Assembly (NCBI RefSeq): GCF_001686985.1
Contig: NZ_CP015318.1
Location: forward strand, 5,640,001 to 5,704,000
Direction of reading: 5' to 3'
Source of the DNA: Mesorhizobium amorphae CCNWGS0123
GTDB taxonomy: Bacteria > Pseudomonadota > Alphaproteobacteria > Rhizobiales > Rhizobiaceae
DNA length: 64,000 nucleotides
The notes beneath the pieces are model-generated. The model worked only from the letters and a program-made list of their open reading frames with translations. It had not been told where the DNA came from and did no database searches. A program made the position numbers and the translations under genes. Numbering within the stretch: the stretch's first letter is position 1; the number at the start of each line of letters is the position of its first letter. Positions 1 through 8,480 of this stretch are shown here, piece by piece.

Positions 1-44
1 GCGCGAATGTCGGCGACGGTGGGGCGGGTGTTCTTGCTGACCAT
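1..44 (-). CDS. Start of a CDS cut by the left edge (possibly PanB-like)
   Basis: Only the first 14 codons (MVSKNTRPTVADIR) are inside the window, reading leftward. The ATG lies 11 bases after the TGA of the isomerase gene, and a GAGGGA ribosome site overlaps that stop, so the gene is probably the next cistron of the same operon. The phrase RPTVADIR resembles the N terminus of ketopantoate hydroxymethyltransferase (PanB)-type enzymes as I remember them, but 14 residues cannot settle the family. The existence of a start here is well supported; the name is a guess. Confidence 0.45.
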   Translation of the reverse strand, partial: MVSKNTRPTVADIR

Positions 45-55
45 TTCTGTTTCCC

Positions 56-838
56 TCAAATGGTGAAAGCTTCTCGAAAGGCCTCGAGCGCGGCCTCGGG
101 ATCGCCGGAGGCAAACGCCTCCATGCCAACCGGCCCCCGGTAGCCCATGTCCTTCAGCGCACGGGCGATGCCCTTGTAGTTGATCTCGCCGGTGCCGGGC
201 TCCATTCGTCCAGGCACGTCGGCCACCTGGACCTCGCCGATCCACGGCAGGCAGGCCCGGCAGAGCTCGATCAAATTCCCCTCGCCGATCTGCGCATGGT
301 AGAGATCGAGGTTGAGGCGGAGCCCCGGCCGGTTCACGCTGGAAACCAGCGCAAGCGTGTCCTCGGCGCGCGCGAACGGCACGCCGGGATGATCGACCGG
401 CAGGTTCAAATTCTCCAGCGTGAAGGTCACGCCCTCCGCCTCGGCAAGGTCGGCCACGCGGTTGAGCGTGTCGCGCGCCTTGAGCCACATCGCACCAGTG
501 ACGGTCCCGCAAGGCGTGACCGGCAGGCCGCCCTCGCCCAGTCCCGTCCCGTGTAGATTGAGCCGCGCCACGCCGAGGCGCTTCCCGACGTCCGCCGTTT
601 CCTTCGCCGTCTTCAAAAGTTCTGCGGCACCCTCGTCATCGGCAAGCCGGCCCCGCAGATAGCCGTTCATGATCGAGAAGGTGGCGCCGGATTTCTCCAG
701 CATTGCGAGGTCATGCTCAGGCCAGTTCCAGAGGCCGACCTGAAAACCCATTTCGGTCAGGCGCTTGACGCGGAATTCCATCGGCCGGTCGCGCCACAGC
801 ATCTCGGCACAGGCCGCAAGGGTGAAGGTGTCGGACAT
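56..838 (-). CDS. TIM-barrel sugar isomerase/epimerase, hydroxypyruvate isomerase-like
   Basis: A 260-residue protein of the xylose isomerase-like TIM-barrel family (AP endonuclease 2 fold), closest in feel to hydroxypyruvate isomerase (Hyi) and to the MocC/IolE-type cyclitol enzymes. Visible family marks are LENLN near residue 142, where the Glu is the usual metal ligand, LDLYHAQ near 177 and QVADVPGR near 203. The length matches Hyi (about 258). It probably isomerises or epimerises a small keto-sugar intermediate in the cytoplasm. The start is one base after the stop of the Rieske gene, so the two are translationally coupled. The substrate cannot be read from sequence; membership of the transporter/hydroxylase operon suggests a sugar or cyclitol breakdown product. 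Confidence 0.8.
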   Translation of the reverse strand: MSDTFTLAACAEMLWRDRPMEFRVKRLTEMGFQVGLWNWPEHDLAMLEKSGATFSIMNGYLRGRLADDEGAAELLKTAKETADVGKRLGVARLNLHGTGLGEGGLPVTPCGTVTGAMWLKARDTLNRVADLAEAEGVTFTLENLNLPVDHPGVPFARAEDTLALVSSVNRPGLRLNLDLYHAQIGEGNLIELCRACLPWIGEVQVADVPGRMEPGTGEINYKGIARALKDMGYRGPVGMEAFASGDPEAALEAFREAFTI

Positions 839-839
839 G

Positions 840-1151
840 TCAGACCTCGATGTACACGCGGCCGTCTTCGACCTTTGTCTTGTAGGCTTTGAGATTCACG
901 CAGACTGGCGCGCGCACCGCTTCGCCGGTCCGGTAATCGAAGACGCCGTTGTGCTTCGGGCATTCGATCCTGTATTCCATGACCAGCCCGTCGCTCAGAT
1001 GCACCTTCTCATGCGTGCACAGGCCGTCGGTACAGAAGAACGCATCGTCGGGACTCCGATAGATGGCGAATGTCCGGCCTTCGTGATCGAAGCGGATTAC
1101 GTCCTCTTCATCGATATCATCCGTCGCACATGCATCAATCCACTTTGCCAT
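840..1151 (-). CDS. Rieske-type [2Fe-2S] ferredoxin, MocE-like
   Basis: A 103-residue soluble Rieske protein. The cluster ligands are C45-x-H47 (CTHEKVHL) and C64-x-x-H67 (CPKHNG). There is no signal peptide or membrane segment, so it is a cytoplasmic electron carrier, unlike the bc1 Rieske subunit later in the window. Its size and sequence resemble MocE, the ferredoxin of rhizopine catabolism, and naphthalene-dioxygenase-type ferredoxins. The obvious partner is the di-iron hydroxylase at the head of this operon (4341-5348). No ferredoxin reductase gene is visible, so the electron source must be encoded elsewhere or past the left edge. A gap of 110 bases separates it from the ABC ATPase gene. 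Confidence 0.9.
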   Translation of the reverse strand: MAKWIDACATDDIDEEDVIRFDHEGRTFAIYRSPDDAFFCTDGLCTHEKVHLSDGLVMEYRIECPKHNGVFDYRTGEAVRAPVCVNLKAYKTKVEDGRVYIEV

Positions 1152-1261
1152 TGTCTTCCTGCAGCCTGGTCCTCGGTTGGTCGAAAAGTCGGCCGGCGGA
1201 ACACATGTCCGCCGGCCGCCCCGGGAGGGAAGATGCCCGTGTGGAAGGCATCCTCACTGGG

Positions 1262-2080
1262 TTACGCATGTGCTCCGTCGCGCGGCGCATCGTTGGTCGC
1301 CGAGAAGCTCTCGATCTCGGCTTCGAGTTCGGCCATCTGTTCGCCACCGGCCATCAGGTCGGTGATCGCCTCGCGGCTCTTCTCACCCTTGCGGAAATCG
1401 GCGGCCTTGGAGCCTCTGATGAGGACGGCGAAGTGGTCGCCGACTGTCAGCGCATGGACGACGTTGTGAGTGATGAAGATGACCGCAATGCCCTTGCGGC
1501 GCGCCTGCAGGACGATGCGCAGGACGTGCGCCGCCTCCTTGACGCCGAGCGCGGCTGTCGGCTCGTCGAGGATCAGCACGCTGGCGCCGAAATGGACGGC
1601 ACGGGCGATGGCCAGCGCCTGACGCTCGCCCCCGGACAGTCCGCCGACGAGGCGATCGCCGTCGTCGATGCGGGTGATGCCGAGCTGGCGCATCTCGGTG
1701 ACGGCGATCTCATTGGCCCGTTTGCGGTCGTAGATGGTGAGCGGCCCCCAGCGCCGTGTCGGCTCGGCGCCGACGAAGAAGGAGCGGCCGATGCTCATCA
1801 GCGGGAACGTCCCGCCGAACTGGTGGACCGTCGCGATGCCATGATCGCTAGCGTCGCGCGGACTGCCGAATTCGACGGATTTGCCGTCCATTTCCATCCT
1901 GCCCGACGTCGGCTTGTGGACGCCGGAGAGGATCTTGATCAGCGTGGATTTTCCCGCGCCATTGTCGCCGAGCAGGCACAGAACTTCGCCTCTGTTGACC
2001 TCGAGCGAAATGTCATGGAGCACGTCGATGGGACCGAACGACTTGTTGATTCCGGTGAGTCTGAGCAGGGGCGTTGTCAT
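1262..2080 (-). CDS. Sugar ABC transporter ATP-binding protein (single domain)
   Basis: Cytoplasmic ATPase of a ribose/fructose-type importer, 272 residues. It has Walker A (GDNGAGKST), a Q-loop (VHQF), the ABC signature LSGGERQ, Walker B (VLILDEPTAAL) and an H-loop histidine (FITHNVVHAL). It carries one nucleotide-binding domain like FrcA, rather than the fused pair of RbsA, so it should work as a homodimer. I chose ATG 2080 because the frame upstream is only the shadow of the permease; this ATG overlaps the permease TGA by one base (TGATG). The short tail after residue 245 is Glu- and Ala-rich. Confidence 0.93.
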   Translation of the reverse strand: MTTPLLRLTGINKSFGPIDVLHDISLEVNRGEVLCLLGDNGAGKSTLIKILSGVHKPTSGRMEMDGKSVEFGSPRDASDHGIATVHQFGGTFPLMSIGRSFFVGAEPTRRWGPLTIYDRKRANEIAVTEMRQLGITRIDDGDRLVGGLSGGERQALAIARAVHFGASVLILDEPTAALGVKEAAHVLRIVLQARRKGIAVIFITHNVVHALTVGDHFAVLIRGSKAADFRKGEKSREAITDLMAGGEQMAELEAEIESFSATNDAPRDGAHA

Positions 2081-3147
2081 CAGCGGGCCCTCGTCTTGGT
2101 GCGCGGCGAATAGGTCAGCGCCATGGTGCGGAAGGTGTTGTTCATCAGCACGGCGGCGAGCAGCAGGACGCCGATGATCAGGCTCGCCCAGTTGGCGTCG
2201 AAGCCGGTGTAGAAGATACCCTGGTTGACGATTGCGAAGGTCAGCGTGCCCAACACGATGCCGACCACCGAACCATATCCGCCGGTGAGCAGCACGCCGC
2301 CGATGACCACCGCGATGATCGAGTTGAAGATGAAGGACTGCCCGGCGGCCACCTGCGCGCTGTTGTAGAGGATCGCCTGGGACATGCCGACGAAGGCTGC
2401 GCACAGGCTGCTGCTCATGAACAGCGCAATGGTGACCCGGTCCGTCGGGATGCCGGCATTGCGGGCGCTGACCGCGTCGCCACCCATCGCCAGGATCCAG
2501 TTGCCGAAACGCGAGAAATTCAGGATGAAGCCGACGATCAGGACGATCGCGATCCACCAGAACAGTGTCACCTGAAACTTGCCGCCGAGATAGTCGCCGA
2601 ACACAAGCTTGGCGATCGGTCCGCTCTTTAGCGCGACACTCGTGCTGCCGGACAGGATGATCGAAAGCCCGAGCGTCAGGCCGGCCAGCGCGAACAGCGT
2701 AGCCAAGGTGACGACGAAGGACGGCACCTTGGTGCGGATCACCAGAACCCCGTTGATGAAGCCGACAGCAAGGCCGAGGCCGAGCGCCGCTAGGATGCCG
2801 ACGATGATCGGCAGGTCGTAGTGACCCGACAGGATGGCAATGGTCATAGAACTGGCGGGGACCATCGACCCGACGGAGAGATCGAGATGTCCGGCGATCA
2901 TCAGGAGCCCCACCGGGAGTGCGATGATGCCGAGTTCAGAGGCGACGTTGAGCCAGCTGGCGGCACCGCCAGCCGACATGAAATTGGCGCCGCCAAAGAT
3001 CGAGAAGAAGACCAGCACGGCGACCATGCCGATCAGCGAGCCGACCTCGGGGCGCCGCACCAGGCTGCCGAGCGAGGGCATCGAAGAATGCGGGGCGGAT
3101 GGCGCAGTCGCTACCACGGCGGGTTGGTCATGGGCTTGGGATGTCAT
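2080..3147 (-). CDS. Sugar ABC transporter permease (RbsC/FrcC family)
   Basis: Inner-membrane permease of about 355 residues with roughly eight to ten hydrophobic segments, including the family motif region GHLDLSVGSM near residue 85. It forms the channel for the substrate delivered by the binding protein encoded just upstream. The open frame extends 32 codons further, but ATG 3147 has a GGGA ribosome site about 7 bases ahead and begins a typical cytoplasmic leader (MTSQAHDQP), so I use it. The order binding protein, permease, ATPase matches frcBCA. The sequenced substrate class is ribose/fructose/inositol-like; the specific sugar is unknown. Confidence 0.92.
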   Translation of the reverse strand: MTSQAHDQPAVVATAPSAPHSSMPSLGSLVRRPEVGSLIGMVAVLVFFSIFGGANFMSAGGAASWLNVASELGIIALPVGLLMIAGHLDLSVGSMVPASSMTIAILSGHYDLPIIVGILAALGLGLAVGFINGVLVIRTKVPSFVVTLATLFALAGLTLGLSIILSGSTSVALKSGPIAKLVFGDYLGGKFQVTLFWWIAIVLIVGFILNFSRFGNWILAMGGDAVSARNAGIPTDRVTIALFMSSSLCAAFVGMSQAILYNSAQVAAGQSFIFNSIIAVVIGGVLLTGGYGSVVGIVLGTLTFAIVNQGIFYTGFDANWASLIIGVLLLAAVLMNNTFRTMALTYSPRTKTRAR

Positions 3148-3257
3148 CGAAGTGGTCCCTGGCTTGAACAATGGGGGAGCCTGGCGCGGCCTTTCGTCGG
3201 CGGCACTGGCTGGCGATGTCCGGCCCTCGGATGGGCCGGACACTCGGTTTGCGCAAC

Positions 3258-4238
3258 TTATCGGGCGCCGGCCGCTGCACCAGCCAACGTCGCGTCGACA
3301 TTGGCGGCGTCGACGATCCCCGGGCCGGTCAGCACCGGCTTCGTCGGCAGGTCGAGCCCATAGTTGACGAAGCCGTTCAGCAGCGACACCGCAAGATAGC
3401 CCTGCAGGTAGGGCTGCTGGTCGATCGAGAACATCTGCGTGCCGTCCTTAATGCGCTGCAGGCCGGTTTCGTCCATGTCGAACGAAGCGAGCTTGACCTT
3501 GTCGCCGACACTGGCCTGGCTGATGGCGTTGGCCGCACTGTTGGCGTCGCCGGCACTGATGGTGATGAGGCCATCGAGGGTGTTGTCCTTCAGCACGGCG
3601 GCCTTGATCGCCTCGGCAACCGCGGTCGGGTTGCCGAAGCTTGATGAAGGCAGCGGCAACTGGGTCGATTTGCCGCCGCTCTTGGCGATGGCATCGGCTA
3701 TGCCCTTGCAGCGGTCTTCGGTGTTGGTGGAGCCCGGCAATGTGTTGACGCACAGCACGTTCTTGGCGCCATGGCTGCCGAAATATTCGCCGCCGCCGAG
3801 ACCGGCCGCGTATTCCTCGTTGCCGACATAGTTCATGGCGCCGAGCCGCTTGGCTGCATCCATGCCGCCGGAATTGTAGATGATGAGCGGCACGCCTGCG
3901 GCAACGACTTCCTTGAAGGCGTCATCCATGGCCTCGGGCACCCAGTCCGGGCCGACGATGGCGCTCGGCTTCTGGCTGAGCGCGGTGCGGATCAGCTTGG
4001 CGGCATCCGGGCCGAGATTGTCGTAATTCTGCGGGCCGAGCCAGGTCACCGAGCCGCCGGTAAGTTCGGCGACCTTGCCGGCGTCGTCGGCGCCCTTCTT
4101 GACCTTCGACCAGAACGGGTCGTCGGCCTTGCCACCGATGACGAAGATCTTCGCCCCATCGGCCATTGCGGCGGTGGCACTTGTCGCCATCACCGCCGCA
4201 GTCATCATCGCCGTCAAGAGTCTTGTTGCACGCTTCAT
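3258..4238 (-). CDS. Periplasmic sugar-binding protein, RbsB/MocB-like
   Basis: A 326-residue exported solute-binding protein of the periplasmic binding protein type I fold. Residues 1-26 form a signal peptide ending ATAAMA-DG. The mature part shows the class pattern: KIFVIGGKADDPFW near 30, NSGGMDAA near 122 and SIDQQPYLQGYLA near 270. A strong GGGAGGAGACGAC ribosome site precedes the ATG. It should capture the operon's substrate in the periplasm and hand it to the permease. RbsB, FrcB and MocB (rhizopine binding) all belong to this family, so the ligand may be a sugar or a cyclitol. Confidence 0.93.
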   Translation of the reverse strand: MKRATRLLTAMMTAAVMATSATAAMADGAKIFVIGGKADDPFWSKVKKGADDAGKVAELTGGSVTWLGPQNYDNLGPDAAKLIRTALSQKPSAIVGPDWVPEAMDDAFKEVVAAGVPLIIYNSGGMDAAKRLGAMNYVGNEEYAAGLGGGEYFGSHGAKNVLCVNTLPGSTNTEDRCKGIADAIAKSGGKSTQLPLPSSSFGNPTAVAEAIKAAVLKDNTLDGLITISAGDANSAANAISQASVGDKVKLASFDMDETGLQRIKDGTQMFSIDQQPYLQGYLAVSLLNGFVNYGLDLPTKPVLTGPGIVDAANVDATLAGAAAGAR

Positions 4239-4340
4239 GTCGTCTCCTCCCAGTTGCCGTCGTCAGACGGGTTTTGAAAAACTTTGTCGCTCCACGCGCC
4301 TCTCTCCCGATTGCGCGCCGTGATCGATGCTTTGCCCGGC

Positions 4341-5348
4341 TCACGCCCCGGCGTTCATGCGCTCCCTCTTCTTCTGGAAGCGGGCGTCCATGATGGCATC
4401 GCCCTCTTTGGTGCCGTCGTGCCAGGTGCCGAACCATCTATCGAGCGGGATCAGCCCGTCGCCGCCGTAGTTCACCTCGAAATATTTGTGGTGCAGGTAG
4501 TGCGTGTAGGCGTGGCTGTTGATGGCCGTGTCTTCGGTCACCTCCAGCTTGTCGAAGCCGAGATGGCCGTTGACGGCGCCGAAACCCGCAACATGCAGTT
4601 GGAACAGCGCGAGGATCGGGTTGGACGGGATGACCAGGTGCCAGAAGGCGACCGCGTGGTACAAAAACCCCTCCACCGGATGCATCGACAGCGACGACCA
4701 GGGCGACGGGTTGATCGAATTGTGGTGGACCGAGTGGATCCAGCGATAGAGCGGGCCCCAGTGGATCAGGCGGTGGATGAAGAAGAAGTGCACCTCGTGG
4801 ATGGCCGGCGCGACCAGCACCAGCGCCGCGAGATAGACCGGGTGGTCCTGCCAGCCGACCCACGGCACGTAGCCCCTGGCAAAGCACCACAGGAAGATGA
4901 CTTCGACCACGGTCCACAACGGGATGGTGATGAAGAACGAGCGCAGGAAGTTGTCGAGGTTCTGGCTCTGGAACCAGAACACGTCGGACGGCGCATCGCC
5001 GGGGAATTTGTGGTTGTATTTGAACCGAGTCTGCTGGGCGCGCTTGATGTAGTAGCGCAGCTCGAAGATGCCGTAGAAGACCAAGATCGCCGCTGCGTTG
5101 ACGGCATAGAGCCACAGCGCCCAGCGCCAGTCGATGGTCTTCATCGTCTCGACACTGGGGACAACATAGAACCAGTAGATCAGCGCGGTGGCCATGTGGA
5201 AGGCATTCCACGGCCAGATATAGCCGGGCAGCCATGCCAGGACCTTCGGCAGCTTCGGTGGCCAGCTCCACAACGGCACGGCCTCGATGCGCCCGTTTGG
5301 CTTCCAGTCGCCGCGCTTGTCGCGCACGCCGTATTTGAGATCGTCCAT
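4341..5348 (-). CDS. Di-iron fatty acid hydroxylase / sterol desaturase family oxygenase
   Basis: First gene of the leftward operon, 335 residues. It is an integral membrane protein of the fatty acid hydroxylase superfamily (PF04116 type). The histidine boxes that bind two irons are visible: HEVHFFFIHRLIHW (with HRLIH), HSVHHNSINP, then HAYTHYLHHKYF. There are four or five hydrophobic stretches, and the boxes sit on the same side. ATG 5348 is chosen for its GGAGGATTTGC ribosome site; a 15-codon in-frame extension upstream has none. The family uses O2 and two electrons to hydroxylate or desaturate; the Rieske ferredoxin in the same operon is the likely donor. In the moc pathway an oxygenase (MocD) plus MocE remove an O-methyl group, a useful analogy but not proof. 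Confidence 0.88.
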   Translation of the reverse strand: MDDLKYGVRDKRGDWKPNGRIEAVPLWSWPPKLPKVLAWLPGYIWPWNAFHMATALIYWFYVVPSVETMKTIDWRWALWLYAVNAAAILVFYGIFELRYYIKRAQQTRFKYNHKFPGDAPSDVFWFQSQNLDNFLRSFFITIPLWTVVEVIFLWCFARGYVPWVGWQDHPVYLAALVLVAPAIHEVHFFFIHRLIHWGPLYRWIHSVHHNSINPSPWSSLSMHPVEGFLYHAVAFWHLVIPSNPILALFQLHVAGFGAVNGHLGFDKLEVTEDTAINSHAYTHYLHHKYFEVNYGGDGLIPLDRWFGTWHDGTKEGDAIMDARFQKKRERMNAGA

Positions 5349-5506
5349 GCAAATCCTCCACCCGCAACGCCTTGGGATGGCTCGCACGCGCACGCTGCCT
5401 CACACCGCCATAGGGGCGGAGGGTCAGAACCTGTCTGCGCTGTGCTGCTGCTATCCCTTGGGCTGGCGGTGCTCGCGCCTTCTTTGCTTCTGCCCGAGAT
5501 AAACAT

Positions 5507-5599
5507 CTTGATCCAAAATGAATCAAGAATAGAATGTCTATTCCAAAATGATTGTATCATTCGTCTCAGGATTGCCTGATGAATGATACGTTTGTATCA
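5507..5599. promoter_or_regulatory. Cluster of palindromic operators between the hydroxylase operon and lacI-type gene
   Basis: The 275-base divergent region is AT-rich for this genome and holds four dyads: CTTGATCC/GAATCAAG (5507-5527, one mismatch), GAATAGA-ATG-TCTATTC (5527-5543, perfect), AATGAT-TGT-ATCATT (5547-5561, perfect) and TGATAC-GTTT-GTATCA (5584-5599, perfect). TCCAAAATGA occurs twice, 30 bases apart (5512, 5542), and TTGTATCA twice, 40 bases apart (5552, 5592). The adjacent LacI-type regulator is the obvious binder. The last dyad lies 24 bases before its start codon, so it likely represses itself as well as the operon. Binding is inferred. Confidence 0.65.
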
Positions 5600-5623
5600 A
5601 TTGCTACAGGCTGATGACACGAA

Positions 5624-6661
5624 ATGGACCAAACCAAGAGGCCGACGATAAAAGATGTCGCCGCCGAGGCGAGTGTTTCGGTGGCCACCGTCAACCGGGT
5701 GCTGGGCGGCTCGGGTGCCGTCCGCCAGGGCACGCGCGAGCGCGTCAGGCTGGCGGCGGAGCAGATCGGCTTCTACGGCATGGGTGCGCTGCGCAGCCGC
5801 ATAGCGGCCGCCCGGCCACGCTACCGGTTCGGCTTCCTGCTTCACCAGCCCAGCCGCGCCTTCTACCGCAACATTGCCGAGGCGCTGCGTGCGGCGGTGC
5901 CAACGATGCCCGACTGCGAAATAGAGCTGCGCACAGAGTTCCTTGACGATCTGTCGCCGCAGAACGTCGCCTCGCGCATGCTGGCTTTGGGCGCCGAATG
6001 CGACGCGGTCGGCGTCGTCGCGGCGGTCCATCCACTCGTCACCCAGGCGGTCGATACGCTCAATGCCCGCAACGTGCCGGTGTTTGCGCTGATCTCGCAG
6101 ATCTCGGCGACCGGGCACGTTCGCTATATCGGGCTGGACAACTGGAAAGTTGGGCGCACCGCTGCCTGGGTCTTCGAACATGTATGTCGAGCGCCTGGCA
6201 AGCTCGGCATCCTCGTCGGCAATCACCGCTACCGCTGCCAGGAAATGAACGAGAGCGGCTTTCGCTCCTATTTCCGCGAGCACGCCCCTGGCTTCACCTT
6301 GCTCGAGCCGCTGCTGACATTCGAATCCAGCGCCATCGCGCAGGAGATGGCAGAAAAACTGCTGAACGAAAATCCGGACCTGTCCGGCCTCTATGTCGCC
6401 GGCGGCGGCATCACCGGCGCCATCGCCGCACTGCGCTCCACCGGGCGGGCCGGCAGCCTCGTCGTCGTCGGCTACGAGCTGATGGAGTCGACCCGCCCGG
6501 CGCTGCTCGACGGCACGCTGACCTTCATCATCTCGCATCCGCTCGCCCGCATTGCGCAGGAAGCGCTGACCGGCATGATCCGCGCCGTCTCCGCCCCGAA
6601 TGAGGGCGGCAACGTCACCACCATCCTGCCGTTCGAGATCTACACGCGCGAGAACATCTAG
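5624..6661 (+). CDS. LacI-family transcriptional regulator
   Basis: A 345-residue repressor. Residues 8-55 form the LacI helix-turn-helix (TIKDVAAEASVSVATVNRVL), followed by a hinge and a periplasmic-binding-protein-like ligand domain (from about 65: FGFLLHQPSRAFYRNIAEAL) that ends near FIISHPLARIAQEAL. The ligand domain is related to ribose/cyclitol binding proteins, which fits the neighbouring operon. It is transcribed divergently from that operon across an operator-rich gap, the classic arrangement for a local substrate-responsive repressor. The start ATG 5624 has only a weak CAGG ahead of it, but the HTH begins within ten residues, leaving no better start. Confidence 0.93.
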   Translation: MDQTKRPTIKDVAAEASVSVATVNRVLGGSGAVRQGTRERVRLAAEQIGFYGMGALRSRIAAARPRYRFGFLLHQPSRAFYRNIAEALRAAVPTMPDCEIELRTEFLDDLSPQNVASRMLALGAECDAVGVVAAVHPLVTQAVDTLNARNVPVFALISQISATGHVRYIGLDNWKVGRTAAWVFEHVCRAPGKLGILVGNHRYRCQEMNESGFRSYFREHAPGFTLLEPLLTFESSAIAQEMAEKLLNENPDLSGLYVAGGGITGAIAALRSTGRAGSLVVVGYELMESTRPALLDGTLTFIISHPLARIAQEALTGMIRAVSAPNEGGNVTTILPFEIYTRENI

Positions 6662-6993
6662 GCGGATCGATCTCTTGCAGGGACAAGCGCGCAACGTCCC
6701 CGGAATGGCCCGCAGGTTGCACGAACGTGTTTGGGGCACGATATGGAAAGTCGGCTCAACGCCCTTGCCTGCCACGGCTTGCACCTATTCGCGCCTTCCG
6801 CTATAGAGCCGCCACCCGCGTAGACACCCTTGGAGGCAACGCGGCGGAAGGCTGCCTTCCCCTTGTGATCCCGAACAAAGGTCCGCGTATGCGGCTTCCG
6901 GCATTCGGACATCCAGGTCTGGCGGCTTTCGACGTTTACAGCCCAAGCACTTTGCCGGCCGTGGACGCTCCATAACACGCGAAAGGAAATGCC
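6662..6993. other. Intergenic region ahead of rplY
   Basis: This 332-base stretch has no coding frame I can support. It holds one small dyad, GGAAG-GCTGC-CTTCC (6846-6860), and an AAAGGAA ribosome site directly before the rplY start. It probably carries the rplY-pth promoter, but I could not pick a convincing -35/-10 pair. No intrinsic terminator for the lacI-type gene was seen. Confidence 0.4.
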
Positions 6994-7635
6994 ATGAGCC
7001 ACGATACTTACGAGCTCAAGGCCGAAGCGCGCGAACAGGTCGGTAAGGGGTCCGCCCGTGCAGTTCGCCGCAACGGTAAAGTGCCTGCAGTAATTTACGG
7101 TGACAGACAGCCTCCCCTGGCGATCGCGCTCACCTACAAGGACATCTACTACAAGATCCATGGCGGCGGGTTTTTGACCACGATCGCCACGATTGATGTC
7201 GACGGCAAGAAGATCCAGGTCCTGCCCAAGGACTTCCAGCTCGATCCGGTCAAGGATTTCCCTGTCCATGTCGACTTCCTGCGCATCGGCAAGGACACCG
7301 AAGTCAATGTCGACGTGCCTGTCCACTTCATCAATGAGGACAAGTCGCCCGGCATCAAGCGCGGCGGCGTGCTCAACATCGTGCGTCACGAAGTCGAGTT
7401 CCACTGCCCGGCCAATGCGATCCCGGAATTCATCACCGTCGATCTCACCGGCGCCGACATCGGCGACTCGATCCACATCTCGGCGGTCACCCTGCCGGCC
7501 GGCGTCAAGCCGGTGATCTCCGATCGCGACTTCACCATCGCGACCATTGCCGGCTCCTCGGCGATGAAGCCGGAGGTCGAAGAGACGACCGAGGCGGCTG
7601 CCACCGAAGCGGCTCCTGCCGCCGAAGAGAAGTAA
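6994..7635 (+). CDS. rplY: 50S ribosomal protein L25 / general stress protein Ctc
   Basis: A 213-residue bL25 of the long Ctc type: an N-terminal 5S rRNA-binding beta-barrel (residues 1-95, including SARAVRRNGKVPAVIYG) and a C-terminal TL5-like domain, ending in an acidic Glu/Ala-rich tail (VEETTEAAATEAAP). It binds 5S rRNA in the large subunit's central protuberance. AAAGGAAATGCC gives a good ribosome site. It is followed 24 bases later by pth, the conserved rplY-pth-ychF order of Rhizobiales, so these three translation-linked genes are probably co-transcribed. Confidence 0.97.
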   Translation: MSHDTYELKAEAREQVGKGSARAVRRNGKVPAVIYGDRQPPLAIALTYKDIYYKIHGGGFLTTIATIDVDGKKIQVLPKDFQLDPVKDFPVHVDFLRIGKDTEVNVDVPVHFINEDKSPGIKRGGVLNIVRHEVEFHCPANAIPEFITVDLTGADIGDSIHISAVTLPAGVKPVISDRDFTIATIAGSSAMKPEVEETTEAAATEAAPAAEEK

Positions 7636-7659
7636 TCCCTTTCCGCCCGGGAGACGACG

Positions 7660-8385
7660 ATGCTTGTCTTTGCAGGCCTCGGCAATCCGGGCGCGAAGTA
7701 CACCAACAACCGGCACAATGTCGGCTTCATGGCGGCGGACGCAATCGCCCGCCGCCATTCGTTTTCGCCCTGGTCGAAAAAATTCCAGGGCCTGATCGCC
7801 GAAGGCACGATCGACGGCGAAAAGATCATCCTGATCAAGCCGCAGACCTTCATGAATCTCTCCGGCCAGTCGGTCGGCGAGGCACTGCGCTTCTACAAGC
7901 TCGACGCTGCCGCCCTCACCGTCTTCTATGACGAAATCGACCTTGCCGCCGGCAAGGTTCGGGTCAAGGTTGGCGGCGGTTCGGGCGGCCATAACGGCAT
8001 CCGCTCGCTTGACGACCATATCGGCAAGGGTTTTCGCCGCGTGCGCATCGGCGTCGGCCATCCAGGCGTTCGGGAAATGGTGCACGGCCATGTGCTTGGC
8101 GACTTCGCCAAGGCCGACCGCGAGTGGCTGGCTGTGCTGCTCGACACGATCGCCGACGACGCCGGATTGCTGGCCAAGGGCGACGACAACTCCTTCATGA
8201 ACCGCGTGACGCTCGCCTTGCGCGACAGACTGACGCCGACCGGTGACGAAGACCGCCCGCCACCGAAAGCGCCAAAGGCCCAAAGCCACATTCGTCAGGC
8301 ACGGCCGCAGCAGGCGCCTGCCAAGCTGCCCGAAACCGGCCCGATGGCCGCCATGCTGAAGAAGCTGTTCGGCGGCAAGGGCTGA
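7660..8385 (+). CDS. pth: Peptidyl-tRNA hydrolase
   Basis: It cleaves the ester bond of peptidyl-tRNAs released prematurely from ribosomes, recycling tRNA. Family signatures are GLGNPGAKYTNNRHNVGF (residues 5-22, with the catalytic His in NRHNVG), KPQTFMNLSG near 64-73 and GGGSGGHNGIRSL near 105. The protein has 241 residues, longer than the roughly 194 of E. coli because of a Pro/Ala/Lys-rich C-terminal extension after about residue 190, common in rhizobial Pth. The ATG is preceded by GGGAGACGACG. It lies between rplY and ychF. Confidence 0.97.
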   Translation: MLVFAGLGNPGAKYTNNRHNVGFMAADAIARRHSFSPWSKKFQGLIAEGTIDGEKIILIKPQTFMNLSGQSVGEALRFYKLDAAALTVFYDEIDLAAGKVRVKVGGGSGGHNGIRSLDDHIGKGFRRVRIGVGHPGVREMVHGHVLGDFAKADREWLAVLLDTIADDAGLLAKGDDNSFMNRVTLALRDRLTPTGDEDRPPPKAPKAQSHIRQARPQQAPAKLPETGPMAAMLKKLFGGKG

Positions 8386-8480
8386 ACCGGGACGCGATCG
8401 CGGCCGTAGGGCTTGACGATCCTTGGCGCTATCGCCCATAGCCCTGATCAAATTTCGCTTTCCCGATAGGACCGGACAAA

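Noticed and set aside
6846..6860. Small hairpin GGAAG/CTTCC ahead of rplY
   Set aside because: Five base pairs without T-run or anti-structure; not enough for an attenuator or riboswitch.
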